Positions 7,196 through 17,940 of a stretch of DNA of 28,909 nucleotides are shown piece after piece; the first letter of the stretch is position 1, and each line of letters begins with the position of its first letter. The notes beneath the pieces were generated by a model. The model was not told the origin of the DNA and made no database searches. It saw nothing but the letters and a program-made list of their open reading frames with translations. This DNA comes from Chara braunii (Eukaryota; Streptophyta; Charophyceae; Charales; Characeae), in NCBI GenBank assembly GCA_003427395.1, contig BFEA01000231.1, forward strand, positions 570,863 through 599,771, read 5' to 3'. A program made the translations under genes and the position numbers.

Positions 7196-7966
7196 CAGGG
7201 TTGTCGGCGTTCGGGACGGGCCGAACACCCGAACCCGAACGCCCGAACATTTGGGACCCCCTCTCGACGCGTTCGGACGTTCGACCGAACGCAGAACCAA
7301 AAAAAAAAACAAAAAAAAAAAAGCAGTTTTCGAAAATTATGAAAAAAACATATGTCATGAAGAAGAATAAACTAAACAACATTTGCCTCAACAATACATC
7401 CAAATTCCTTACCAAATTTGAACTAAAAATCAAATACGAAAAATAAATAATATTAATGAAAATAAGAAAAAATAAAACGAGAATGAAATTATTGCGTGGG
7501 CGAGCAAGTTTTTGACATCGCCACCTTTGGCGATTTTTTTTTTTTTTTTGGCTTTGTAAAATTCCATGAAATTTTATGCATATGTATATTACATAATAGA
7601 GAACCTACAAATAAAGTTTAAAAAAATAATAATGTTTTTCAGGCCCCGAAATAAAGGGAAAACAAAAAGTGAAAAGAGAAAAAAAAACAAATTAGTAAGT
7701 GGGAAAGCAAGTTTTGACACCACCATCTTTGCCGATTTTTCATTATTGTTTGGCTTCACAGAATGACTTCAAAATTGAGAGACAGGTAGCTTACATAACA
7801 GAGAACTTACAAAAAAAAACTCAGAAAAAAATAATAATTTATTGGTACCAAAATATGTTTTGCAGGGTCCAAACCCCTTCGAGTTCGGGCCCCGTACGGG
7901 GACCCGAGCGCCCGAACGTCCGGGGGTCAGCTTAGGGGGCTCCGTACGTTCGGCCTGGCAACTCTG
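7196..7966 (-). mobile_element. Family-2 hAT-like element B
   Basis: It begins CAGGGTTGTCGG and ends CTGGCAACTCTG, hAT-style inverted termini, with TATATATA on both sides (a compatible but uninformative 8-bp duplication). Length is 771 bp. GC-rich CGAACG blocks at each end surround an AT-rich interior that matches the reverse complement of 6050-6800. No transposase frame. Confidence 0.65.
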
Positions 7967-7982
7967 TATATATATATATATA

Positions 7983-8087
7983 TCGTCACAAACAGAACTG
8001 TTCGGTAAACCGTAGGCAGAGAGAGAGAGAGACAAGGACAACAAACGAGGGGTTGTGACAAACTGTTTCGTTGGAGTTTCACCGACT
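7983..8087 (-). repeat. Hammerhead-associated repeat, copy d
   Basis: On the minus strand it begins AGTCGGTGAAACTCC and runs to GTTTGTGACGATA. It keeps stem II and CGAAAC with the minimal stem III but lacks the CTGATGA half, which is replaced by TA repeats. This 5' truncation differs from those of copies a and b. Confidence 0.7.
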
Positions 8088-8099
8088 ATATATATATAT

Positions 8100-8299
8100 G
8101 CATATTAATTTGAAGAAGATTTTCGATGTGACCCTGAGACAAAAGTTGTTCAGTTTAGTTCTTTGCATAACATATTTTGTTTTCGGATTTTTAATTATTT
8201 TTTGGATTTTTATTTATTTTTTATTTTTTTGCTGGGACCTTTCGTGGTCCTTGCACGGGCTGGCGTCCCGGAACCCGGGCGGCCCGGCTGGTAGCATAG
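8100..8299 (+). mobile_element. 5'-truncated family-1 MITE, copy B
   Basis: It has the shared core from about 8115 (TTTTCGATGTGACCCTGAGA) and the right end with GGCGGCCCGGCTGGTAGCATAG. The left end is missing, replaced by the (TA)n tract beside hammerhead-repeat copy d. Confidence 0.6.
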
Positions 8300-9000
8300 C
8301 TCCTTAAGCTATTTTTTACATAAAAAGATAAGTTGAACTGACATATTTTGTTATGAAACTACTTTTTAAACCGGAGCTTAACAAAAGTCACTCACTTTAT
8401 ACAATACATAATATGTATGATCTAACTTAAATAAGTTGAAATAACTAAGGATGAACAAATATAAAACCAAATCGATTTGATTAAATATATATTCTTTTAA
8501 CTAGGGTACCAGACTAGCTCGAGACTACTTGTCTAGCCGAGCCGCCTAAAAAATAAAAAAGTAAAATGGATATATATATATAGATAGATAGATAGATAAG
8601 TGTTAGGTAAAGGACCTCGATTCATATGAGACATGAATATACTACCTTAAAGTATCAATAAAGAGTGTAAGAACTCAACTGAAATTAAAAAAAGTAAAGA
8701 CTCCTACTGTAGAAGCTAAGATGGTCTTGAATTACTTTACGCAATAGTAAGTGAACGTCCAATAATCCCGAAGTAATATAAAAAATGTCTCAATATAACA
8801 AAGTTGTTCCACGTAATCCTAGCAGTAGAAATTGGTCCAAAGGCAGTCCTAAGTTTTAAATGAGTGTTAGGTTGAGGTAAAAGAATCCCAAACAGAAGAA
8901 ATAAATTCAAACTGTTTCCCCATACAGAGAAGGACTCCTAATGGTCCCTTAAAGTACCAAATGGATCCACGTATTCGCACTAGTGGTCCAAATGGCAGTA
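8300..9000. other. AT-rich unassigned DNA with a diverged MITE end
   Basis: No gene visible. CTAGGGTACCAGACTAGCTC at 8501 followed by CTTGTCTAGCCGAGCCG has the layout of a family-1 MITE left end but is diverged. A (GATA)n run lies near 8570-8598. Confidence 0.4.
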
Positions 9001-9370
9001 GAAAGCGGAGGTATCGGAGATGGCGGATGATGGATGGTGATGGCAAATCACGACGCCATATAGCGGTGAATCATAAGGGCGTCGAATGCCGACGGCAAAT
9101 AGTGGCGGTGGATGGTGGTGAATAACGGTGGCAGATGGTGGCAGCGGATGATGGCAGTGGATGGCGGAGGATAGCGGCAGCGGACGACAGCGAATGGCGG
9201 TGCAGAATGGTATTGGGTGGAGACGGATCCCGGTGGATGGTGGCGACGTTGGAAGGTGGCGATAGCAGACGATTGATTGGGTGAATGATCGACGACAGCT
9301 GCAAATGGACGTGAAGGATCGATTGATTGGGTTGAATGATCGATTGATTGGTTGACTGATCGACGACAAC
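9001..9370. repeat. Degenerate GGTGGCGGA-type minisatellite and (GATT)n
   Basis: Purine-rich short repeats of TGG, CGG and GATGG type, then GATTGATTGG repeats near 9318-9350. Long frames on either strand have periodic composition and are not credible proteins. Confidence 0.7.
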
Positions 9371-9389
9371 CGCAAATGGAGTTGTTGGC

Positions 9390-10320
9390 AGCTAGTTATA
9401 AAATCAAACCGATCATGTTATCAGTCCTGTTTTGTATATTTTGCAAAACCACCCAGATTAAGTTATTGGTACTGTTTTGCCTAAGGACAAAACCAGATCG
9501 ATAATGTTATCATTTCGGTTTCGCTAGACTTACAAAAATAGACCGATAAAGTTATTGATCCTTTTTGTAACAATCGATCAGGGTCAAGTACCAGAATTAA
9601 AAAATATCTGCAGTTTGGCGATTATTCCTTCAACAACTAGTAAACATAAACATCTGAAAATTTTGGACCCCATAGATTAGTTTGGGAACTATTTGAAAAC
9701 AATATAAAAATATATATATATATAGTTTTGATGTTGAAACATCGCCGCGCCGATTCGGTGCATCTTCATCTTCGCCACTCCACAACGTGTGGGCCAACAG
9801 ATAAAGCACCTAACTTCAGTTATTTTTTTCTTTTTGAATAATGTGTTAAAAATTTGAAAAAATGAAGTACTAACAGATTAGTTCCTTATCTTGCCAGGAC
9901 AAATATCGTAAAAAAAACAAAAAAATATTTTGGACCCACAAATGGTTGTCGCGCTGATTCAGTGCAATTTTATTTTTATTTTGCCACGCTGCGACGTGTA
10001 GGCCAACATAAAAGTACTCTGCCTTAAGTGATGTTCCACGGTTAGCAGAATGCGTTGAAAAACTTGAAAACAAGAGGGCCGATAGGTTAGCTTGCGATTT
10101 TTTTAGGAAAAATAAAATAGAAACTTATAAAGTTAAAACAATTGTTGAAACTGCCAAATAAATCACGGCAGCAGGTCATGACATTTTCTATTTTACTCAT
10201 TCTGTCGTTTCTCCATACTATGGTGCTGATAACCCTAATGAAAAGATGTTATAGGTCCCCCAAGGTTTTTCATGGCGGGGGGACTGGTGTTATAACCGGA
10301 CCGTTAATTTTATCAGTCTG
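9390..10320. repeat. Scattered relics of the AAAACCGG repeat family
   Basis: Fragments such as CAAAACCAGATCGATAATG and AACCGGACCGTTAATTTTAT resemble the roughly 95-bp unit arrayed at 11650-12060. AT-rich sequence between them shows no gene. Confidence 0.45.
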
Positions 10321-10339
10321 ATTTTCAAACCAACTGCCA

Positions 10340-10640
10340 TTCGGTCGGTGTGCTTGCCCGCTTGCCTGCCCAACAGCCTGCTTGTCACTTGCCGGTCTGC
10401 TTGCCTGCCTGCCTGTTGGCATGTCTGCCTGCTTGTCGTCCCACTTGCTTGCCTGCCTGCCTCCCCGCCAACTCGCCGGCCCGCATGCTTCCCCGCCTGC
10501 CCACCCGCCTGCCTTCCCGCCCGCCTTCCCGCCCGCCTGCATTCGGTCTTCTCACTCGCGCTCCCGCCTGGTTGCCCGAATTCCTAACTGCATGCGTGTT
10601 TGCCCTTCTCCCTGTCCGTCTGTCTGATAAATTTGATATC
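10340..10640. repeat. (TGCC/TGCT)n-type minisatellite
   Basis: Pyrimidine-skewed tetranucleotide-like repeats (GCTTGCCTGCCTGCCTG). The Cys-, Leu- and Pro-rich frames here are translations of the repeat. Confidence 0.75.
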
Positions 10641-10737
10641 TTTATCCGTAAAACCACAAGTATACCGCCTTGGCAAAATAAATTAATTGAAAATGACTCA
10701 TTCCGAAAAGATCGAGAGTCGGGGTAGTGTCGGCACA

Positions 10738-10792
10738 AAAAAAAAAAAAAAAAAAAAAAGGAAACCATGACAAAAAAAAAAAAAAAAAAAAT
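10738..10792. repeat. Two poly(A) runs
   Basis: Two runs of about 20 A separated by GGAAACCATGAC. They may mark 3' ends of retroposed sequence, but no element body was identified. Confidence 0.6.
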
Positions 10793-10899
10793 TGCAAATT
10801 GAGGAACGACGTCAGGAAAGGCCATGAAGGAGGTGTGCTCACACTACAACACTCAGGAGCGAATCTAAACGCACCTATGACTTGTATTAGAGTTTTTTT

Positions 10900-11330
10900 T
10901 TCTGTTTTCTTTTCGACTCTCTGCCAGCGAGGTAGGGAGTATTGCACGGATTTCTGACAACTTGTCAAAGAGGGCAAATGCTCAGATTCTGTATCTAACC
11001 GATTTCATGCTCACATTGTTGTTGTTGTTGTTGTTTTGCGTTTCATTTCTGAAAGGAACCTCCGTAATGAACACAAGGTAGAGAATACTGCACGGACACT
11101 TGACAACTTGTCAAAAAGGGCATATACTCAGATTCTGTATCTAATCGGTTTCACGTTTATATTGTTTTTTTTTTTATTTTCTGCTTTCCATTTTCTGACG
11201 GTAACGTCCGTGATGAACGCGAAGTTGTAAACGCCCTCACTAAGGATATACTCTCACACCCATGATTTTGTATCCAACTGCTTTCTCGTCCATAGTGTTG
11301 TTGCATATGTTTTTATTTTTTGCACATTGT
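10900..11330. repeat. Tandem repeat of about 147 bp, three diverged copies
   Basis: GAGGTAGGGAGTATTGCACGG (10929) recurs as AAGGTAGAGAATACTGCACGG (11076) and more weakly at 11219. Each is followed by ACTTGTCAAA, CTCAGATTCTGTATCTAA and a T- or GTT-rich tract. A (GTT)n run lies at 11018-11035. No gene visible. Confidence 0.6.
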
Positions 11331-11649
11331 TTGTTTGGGAGGAGTACGATAAAATAAAATACAACAGGACCCAGGCTCGGTTAAACTCGGTGCGCGATGA
11401 AATTCAAGTTCGTTTAAATCAGGTGTGGGTGTACTTGTGGTTTAAGGGGGAAAAAAATAAAAAATGTTGTGTACCCACAAGTTGCTGTCTGCTTGTCTGC
11501 CTCTCACTTTCTCGTCGCCCGTAAACTCAGCATGGTCGTGGAAGGCAGAAAGGAGGCGAGATGGAAGAAAGGGCGGAGGTGGAAGGTGGCCACGTGTCAA
11601 AGTGCAAGGGGATTTTCAGTTGATTGTGTTTAGTGGTAGATTTCGTGGT

Positions 11650-12060
11650 GAATAAAGCAATTGTTATGAAATTGGACTAATACAATTATCGATCCGGTTT
11701 TGCACATATGGTCAAACCAAACTGTTATTGACAAAGTTCTTGACTAGTAAAGCGATCGTTCTAAAATCGGACTGATAAAATTATCGATCCGGTTTTGCAC
11801 GCATGGGGAAACCAGTTCGTTATTGAAAAAGTACTTTACCAGTAAAAAAATCGTTATAAAATCATACCTATAAAATTGTCGATCCGGTTTGCATGCATGG
11901 CCAAACCGGACCGTTATTAACAGATTTCTTGGTAAAGCAGTCGTTCTAAAATCATACCAATTAAATTATCGATACTGATTTTCACGCATGCCTAAACGGG
12001 GCCTTATGGACTCGCTGGTTTATAATTAAATAAAACGGACAGATAAAAGTATCAGCGTGG
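11650..12060. repeat. Tandem repeat of about 95 bp with palindromic CCGGTTT core
   Basis: Units recur at 11653, 11748, 11843, 11933 and (diverged) 12031. Each has the order TAAAGC, CGTT, AAAATC, AAATTATCGATCCGGTTTTGC, GCATG and AAACCGG. In the unit at 11843, TCCGGTTTG (11883-11891) pairs perfectly with CAAACCGGA (11902-11910). Related units recur at 12480-12700. Confidence 0.75.
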
Positions 12061-12109
12061 TTTCGTATCCATGTCAAGACCAGACAGATAATCTTACCGA
12101 TCCAGTTTA

Positions 12110-12380
12110 GGCCGTGCGTTCTTTTGTCCGTTTTGGCCTCCCTTCCAGCCCCTTCCGCCACCTACTATCTGCTGCCTTCCACACTCTTCCCATTTCCGCA
12201 CCCCTCCGCTTCTCTCCTTGTCGATATTTCGATCTCCTTCTGCCTTTCGGCTCCCACTGCGGGTGTCTTCCATGCTCACCCAATTCTTGCTCCTCCCACT
12301 TTCTCCTCGTCCCCACTCCTGCCTTTGGTCGTCCGCTCGACGAGGGGTGAAGATGGCCACATGTCAGAGCGGAAGGGGGC
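12110..12380. other. Pyrimidine-rich stretch without an identified gene
   Basis: C- and T-rich on the plus strand. Frames on both strands lack recognisable motifs and look compositional. Confidence 0.4.
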
Positions 12381-12384
12381 TTTA

Positions 12385-12805
12385 GGTGATTGTTCGATTG
12401 ATTGACTAATTGATTGATTGATGGATTGATGGATTACTTGGCTGGTTTATACAGTGTTCCTATACTAGTGTCTTGAACAGTAAAGCAATTGTTATAAAAT
12501 CAAATCAATATAACTATTGCTCCAATTTTGCATGCGTGATGATAAAACCGGGCTGTACTAACTGCTTCACGAATAAAGGAGGTCATTTTGAAATCGTACC
12601 AATAAAATTACCGGTCTGGTTTTATACAAGTGGCAAAACTAAACATTTACGACCCATTGTGCCTGGAGGACAAAACCGGACTATCGATCTAGTTTTGTAA
12701 GATATAGGAAACCGTGCCCACAAAAGCATCGGTTCGATTTTTGAATATCTCTTGTCGATCAATTGATTAATCCTTCATTTAATCAATCAATCAATCAATC
12801 AAATA
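12385..12805. repeat. (GATT)n runs and further units of the 95-bp family
   Basis: GATTGATT repeats near 12390-12435, then TAAAGCAATTGTTATAAAAT at 12481 and a following diverged unit, then (AATC)n near 12777-12800. Confidence 0.6.
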
Positions 12806-13324
12806 TCCCTTTGGCTACATACATCCCATTTTGGTTGTTACCCTCCGTTGTTGGCACAAATACCCTTACAAGGGTATCTGCCCAAGTTTTTGCAGATGAC
12901 AGAAAATAAGCTTAGTTGAAGGTTGAGTATACCGCGGGAGTCGAGGTAGTGTTTGCGGTTTATGTTAACTGAATGGTTCACTATGGTAGAGAGTGTGATG
13001 GCGCACAGATTTAAAGCACGTGTGATCTCTCTTCTTATTGATGACTGTGAATTCGGCGTTGGTTGTCGGCCAAGACTTTATTTCTGATTAAACTAGGATT
13101 AAAAAGATTTTGTCTCCTGATTGGTGCGCTTGCCTGTGACAAGTGCGTACGTACGGAGGATGACGTCGGCAAAAGCACAATTTTGTATCACCGCGCGGTG
13201 GACGCGAAAGGTTCAGTGGGCATGGGATTAGTTGGTAAACATAGACGTGGCTCTGGGATGTTTCTGTAGACTGGTGCGTCACGTGATATCCGCTTATATA
13301 AGCTACCGCCTGTGCTAGAACCAG

Positions 13325-13515
13325 CCTGGGTCTAGCACTATTGGTTACGGTGTTGGACTTTCAACAGGGAGATTTAGGGATCGAGGTTGGTGAGCGACCA
13401 CGTGGGAGCATAGGAGTGGCGCGAAGGAGTCGCAGGGTTGAGGGTTCGGCGCGACTATCCCCCTTCGTTCTGTCGTCGGCGGCGTTGGAAACGGTGCTAG
13501 AGGTTTTTTTTTCCT
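13325..13515 (+). repeat. Possible tRNA-derived SINE
   Basis: CTAGCACTATTGGTTACGGT resembles a tRNA D-arm and A box, GTTGGACTTTCAACAGGGAG an anticodon arm with TTC, and AGGGATCGAGGTTGG a degraded B box. An unrelated body of about 120 bp follows and ends in a T run at 13503. It does not fold as a functional tRNA. SINE origin is inferred; a second copy elsewhere would be needed. Confidence 0.35.
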
Positions 13516-16400
13516 CAATTCCTCATATTCTGACAATTAAAATTTTCAAAATATTTTTTTATTTAAAGTCGTATTATTTTTATTTTATACTCCAGGCGTT
13601 CCTTGACTCGAACGCTACACCAAATTTTAAAGGCCGTTACGGCAGTGGAGGACCTTGAGCACGCGCCTCGTTTTAGCGGACTTACAGATTCTAGTGTGTT
13701 CGAGGTGTTGACGAAATTTCTCTATCCTACCCGTCTTAAAAATATGGACCGGGGACATAAACGTGTATGTGAGCCGGTGGGTGATTAGCCCACGAGCCGG
13801 AAGGAATTTGAATGAAGAGGACTATTTGTGGAGCGTTGTCTGTTCCTGTAGTCTGCTGTGGGAGGTTTTTGAGTGTGAGCATGCCCGTGGGGACCACAAA
13901 AGATAACGGATCGTGCCCTGGGCGCAGTAGGAAAGCCGCTGCAGCAGCCACTTGGGGAACCCTTCTCCTCTTCGGTCTTCAAAGTTCTCATTTGGGTTTT
14001 TGCTACTACCACCGAGATTCGTACCGAGCCCGACCCACCTAGTCTCATGCTTAGGCTTGTAAAGGGCCGCGCCCTCGGCTCAGCGGCGTGTTGCGAGAGG
14101 TCAAGCGAGAGCTTTATTGTCCGCCTCTCACATTTTGTTGAGAGACGGTCTGAGTGTGAGCAAGCCCATAAGAGGACAGGAGGGTGGGGAGCAACGCCTG
14201 AGTAGAGTTGGCTAAACCCGATTAGTACCTCATTAGAACTACTGGATATACAGACTTGAATTCGAACTCCACAGGGAGGGGCCAAGAGAACCCGAGTGGA
14301 GGCTTGCATCGATATTGCATACTGACAGAGTATCGGACCTGCGGGCCAGGAGAGCTGTTACTCACCCCTTACTGGGTTTTGACATCCATGACCACCTTCC
14401 TGCTGTCTGTATCCACACCCCTTGGGGGCCTAGACTAACGAGTAAATGGTCATTGACCGGGGTTCGGATAATCACTGTCGGTTTTGGGTACACGGGCGAA
14501 AGACTAGCCGAGCCACCTGATATTTGGTCGTATTCGAGACTTTTGCCACAAAGGTCAGACCAGTTGAAGACGCCAGTAAGCGTTGGGCGTTGTGAGATCG
14601 ATACGGTCGGGCGGTGCGTTAGATCACAACGAGAAGATGAACGGTAAAAGTAAGGAGTGCAACGGACGACGAAAACGGCGATGGCAAGGAGCCAGGCAGG
14701 GGCACGATGGAAAGAGAGTAGCATGCGTGATTCCCGACGGAACCAGGAAAAGGAGGAGTCTGCGATGGGATCTTTAGCGAGGACGAATGCAAATTTGTCG
14801 TTAGTTCGAGTAAAGAGTTAGTTAGTAGATAGATAAGGTGCGTGAAGATATCGTGGGGGTGGATAACGCAGGGGCATGAGGCGGAAGTCTCACGGAATTC
14901 ACATTGAGATCGAGTACATTGAGTTTTGAAGTGGAAGTCCTTGATTGTGGCGACTCCAAGGGCGGTGTTAAATTGAGTATTATGATTGCAGATTAGGAGC
15001 TAGTTAGATAAGAAGAGGAATGGGGATTCCTACTTAGCGTTAGTATTTCGATTCGTTTTTTACGGAGTATATGTCTGGTCGTGTGGTAGCAACAGGCTCG
15101 CCTTCGGTTTGTGTAACGCTGATCGATATTCGGGTCCTCATGCAACTGTGATTGATGGCCACGTAATTTCCCTGAATCGTTGGGAGCGAGATCACGGCCA
15201 TCACTTACGGCATAGTACTGATGGTTCACGGTGTTGGTATCTCCGTTCGGACAATTGTCATCCATATCGTTTCGGCCAACTTCGACATACTTTGTATGTC
15301 AGGCAGGTCGTGAGGGCGGCAATACAGTGAGAAGAAGGAGGAGGCAGCAAGGGAGATTGAGGAAAGGAGAAAGAGGGAGAGTACTTACTGAGAGCCTGCG
15401 GCGCAGGGTGAACCGAGCGACGAGTTACCATACTAGATTACAGGCTGAGCTGAGTGAGTTGGTCGTGTATTGGCCCATATACCATCAATACAGTTACTTC
15501 GGTCTGCTCAACGCACTAACAGGCGGAGTGTGGGTGCGCGAAAGTGTCAGATTGTAGACGTGAATTTGAATCTAGTGGTCATGTCCAGTGGGCAAGACAC
15601 TCGAGTGGCACTCAGAAGGTCTTAGGCTTAGTCCCCATTGGCCTCACATACATGGGCAGGCTTAGCGCCGACCACGTAGAGAGGTGTCGTTGTAGAGTTG
15701 AGCAAGTTGTCAAAGAACTGCGTAGGCCGGACAGTTAGTAGTTGCTAACAACGAGCTGCAACTACATACTTGGAAGGCTTGCCACCCGGCTGGTGCGCTG
15801 CTCATCCCACCAGTTGGAGCAACAGGGAAGGAAAACTTCGAGCTTGAAGATTTGTATGTGGGCAGTACACTACTCGTCTTGTCATGCGGGGGAGCGTGAA
15901 TCCAACTGTGAGGCTGCAGGCCTGCCTGTTAACCGGGGTGCCGTCTATTCCACCAAGAAAACTGGTTGTAGGCTACTGCGAGAGAGATAGAGAGAGAATA
16001 CATATCTGGCGGGACTGGACCTGCGTAATGACTTAGTTTTCAAAGTTGGGTATTACTGCGAATTGAGAAGATCATCAGGAAGTCCACAACAAGCGGTTTG
16101 ACTTTGATTGGCTAAGTTGCTGCGCATTCCTGACCATCAATGCAGGACCCTCAGGAGTAAGGTTTCAAGGCCCTCTCCTGGGAGTTGAGTTTGTCCCTCT
16201 CTTGTATCTCGAGAGTCTGAAACCCCTCCTTCTGCCCTTCTTACTCTAAGTCTAATCCTGTTCAGAGAGGACGGCGGCAGGCGGGATTACAACCGCAGCA
16301 AGACTCTGTGGGGAGTCTGCCCACCGATTGCAGGAGCTCTGCCGGAACTCAAGAGGAGTTCTTGAGGCAGGGAACTGAGAGGGGTAATCATTGTTTTCCC
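13516..16400. other. Complex sequence without a recognised gene
   Basis: Higher-complexity DNA, unlike the repeats on either side, with only short frames (under about 175 codons). Frames at 13603-13788, 15231-15557 and 15544-15738 on the plus strand have protein-like composition but no motif I recognise. A motif like GAGTGTGAGCATGCCCGTGG (13870) partly recurs at 14152. This could be a decayed retroelement or non-coding gene sequence. Confidence 0.35.
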
Positions 16401-16401
16401 T

Positions 16402-16410
16402 CTATAAACC
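16402..16410 (+). promoter_or_regulatory. TATA-box-like site
   Basis: CTATAAACC in otherwise GC-balanced sequence, about 300 bp upstream of the hairpin array. A promoter for the array would fit, but the match is short. Confidence 0.2.
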
Positions 16411-16699
16411 CAGTTATAACCCTTATCTGTACTTCTTGCTATGGTTGATTGAGTATATTGTTTGCGTCCCTACTTTGACTTAAGTTTGACTTTCAGGACA
16501 TGACTTAGACTTAACTAAAAAAATGTTTGTGTAATTTAAGTTTCAGTTTTGTTGTGTTGACTGAAAGCAGATTGTGAAAAGGGAGTTGCACCTGGGGGAA
16601 AGGTGGGAGGAAGGTTGTATTGCCTGAATTTGACTGGGTCAACCAAAGACTGGGAGAGTCTCCACAATTTTGGAGGGTCCAGTGCTATGTCTATATTCG

Positions 16700-17380
16700 A
16701 TTGCCTGAAGGACCAGACAGGTTCCCATAAGATTGGGTGGTCTGGTTGCTTTGACTTATGAGGGCTGTTTGTGATTGACTTTTTCAGAGACCAAGCAGGT
16801 TTCTATAAGATTGGATGACTTTGTTGCCTTGTTTTATTTGGGTTTTCTTATGTTTTTTGGTTTCTGGAAGATGGTTGAGCATGCTCGATAAGACTGGATG
16901 ACTCTAACTCTCTGTGTTTTATTCTGAGGGAAAATTCAAGCAAAGGATTGTACAGGTTCCCATAAGATTGGGAGGTCTGGTCTAGAGTCACGCACATGCT
17001 GGAACCAAAATGATAAACTTGTCTATACTCTATACAATTTTATTTATGAACAGGCTAGTCATACATGTTTCTATAAGATTGGATGGTCTGACTATAGCTT
17101 ATCACCAACTGAAAAGAGTATGAATTAAGAATAAACTTGTAGTAAGAAGGGGCAGACTGAACCTTTATCTAAGATGATCGGTTCAGTCATATGCTACCTA
17201 AAAAGATTAAGTGCATACAATTATCTATAACTTGGATACTTAAACAGTTCAGAGCGACAAGGTTGGACAACGTAGTCGTATGCCCAAGGAAGAGAAAAAA
17301 TGTAGTGCCCTATGTTTGTATATATCTAATCACTAAGCTAGACAGGTTTCCATAAGATTGGATTGTCTAGCTTTACGCCT
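16700..17380 (+). repeat. Array of hairpins with a shared TAAGAT loop
   Basis: At least seven units, at about 16712, 16791, 16872, 16945, 17054, 17155 and 17335, centred on an inner stem closing TAAGAT (TAAGAC in unit three). Inner stems are CCCA with TGGG, TCCA with TGGA, TCTA with TGGA, and ATC with GAT. Outer stems differ widely in sequence yet pair in units 1, 5, 6 and 7: ACCAGAC with GTCTGGT, AAGCTAGACA with TGTCTAGCTT, GACTGAACC with GGTTCAGTC. Units 2 to 4 have weaker outer stems. No protein frame covers the array. Function unknown. Confidence 0.75.
17335..17373 (+). repeat. Best hairpin unit of the TAAGAT array
   Basis: AAGCTAGACA (17335-17344) and TGTCTAGCTT (17364-17373) form a perfect 10-bp outer stem. 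Inside, TCCA and TGGA close the hexaloop TAAGAT. Confidence 0.8.
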
Positions 17381-17589
17381 TATGTAAGTTGGGTATAAGG
17401 GATAAATCATTGAAAGACTACGAACTATTGTTTGACCACGTTGACTTGGGGTTGGTGAGAGTACTTACTATTGTGGTTTGGCCTTGCATATGGCTGAGTG
17501 AGATCACTACCTGGTTTAAGTTTTAGTTTGATAGGTAGTTGTTTAGATGCTCGCCACATGCTAGAGCTACAAGAGTTGGTTTCAATTTC

Positions 17590-17770
17590 TGCTTTTGTGC
17601 GCTAAGTTTTTCTTTTTTAGGTCCTGCGAACGTGTTCGGGAGTTTTCCGAACATCCGAACACATTCGGCCGTTCGCCCGAACGGGAAGCGAACGCGTTTG
17701 CACGTCTTTCCGTAGCCTGCAAACGCGTTTGCCCAGCGGGCGTTACCGGCCCTCGGAAGGGTATAGGGGG
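17590..17770. other. GC-rich CGAACG block, possible hAT-like terminal relic
   Basis: Dense CGAACG, TTCGG and GAACG motifs like the ends of the family-2 elements, with a perfect palindrome GCAAACGCGTTTGC at 17719-17732. No paired terminus was found. Confidence 0.4.
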
Positions 17771-17940
17771 CAGCTGGGGGCCCTGGGGGCGGGTTTAGGC
17801 GGGCTGCCTGGGCCTCCGTTTTAATTGGAACTGACCAGGGGTGTGTGTGTATCCCCACAGCTCCGAACCGAGCACCTGACGCAATAGTTGATGTCGGCGC
17901 AGCCTCCCAGGGAGCTTGTCATCACCGTGGTAGGTGTCCA

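Noticed and set aside
8980-9375. 131-codon Ser- and His-rich minus-strand ORF
   Set aside because: Follows the GATGGTGGC minisatellite periodicity; several frames are open at once.
10270-10825. Cys-, Leu-, Gly- and Ala-rich ORFs
   Set aside because: They arise from the TGCC-type minisatellite and poly(A/T) runs.
13340-13410. Functional tRNA-Glu
   Set aside because: The acceptor and T stems do not pair and the B box is degraded, so only a SINE-like relic is suggested.
13785-14309. 174-codon minus-strand ORF
   Set aside because: Looks compositional, has overlapping frames and no motifs; kept only as unassigned sequence.
16700-17380. CRISPR array or integron attC sites
   Set aside because: Spacing is irregular and copies are imperfect, the context is eukaryotic, and no Cas or integrase gene is present. 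The hairpin array is better treated as its own class.
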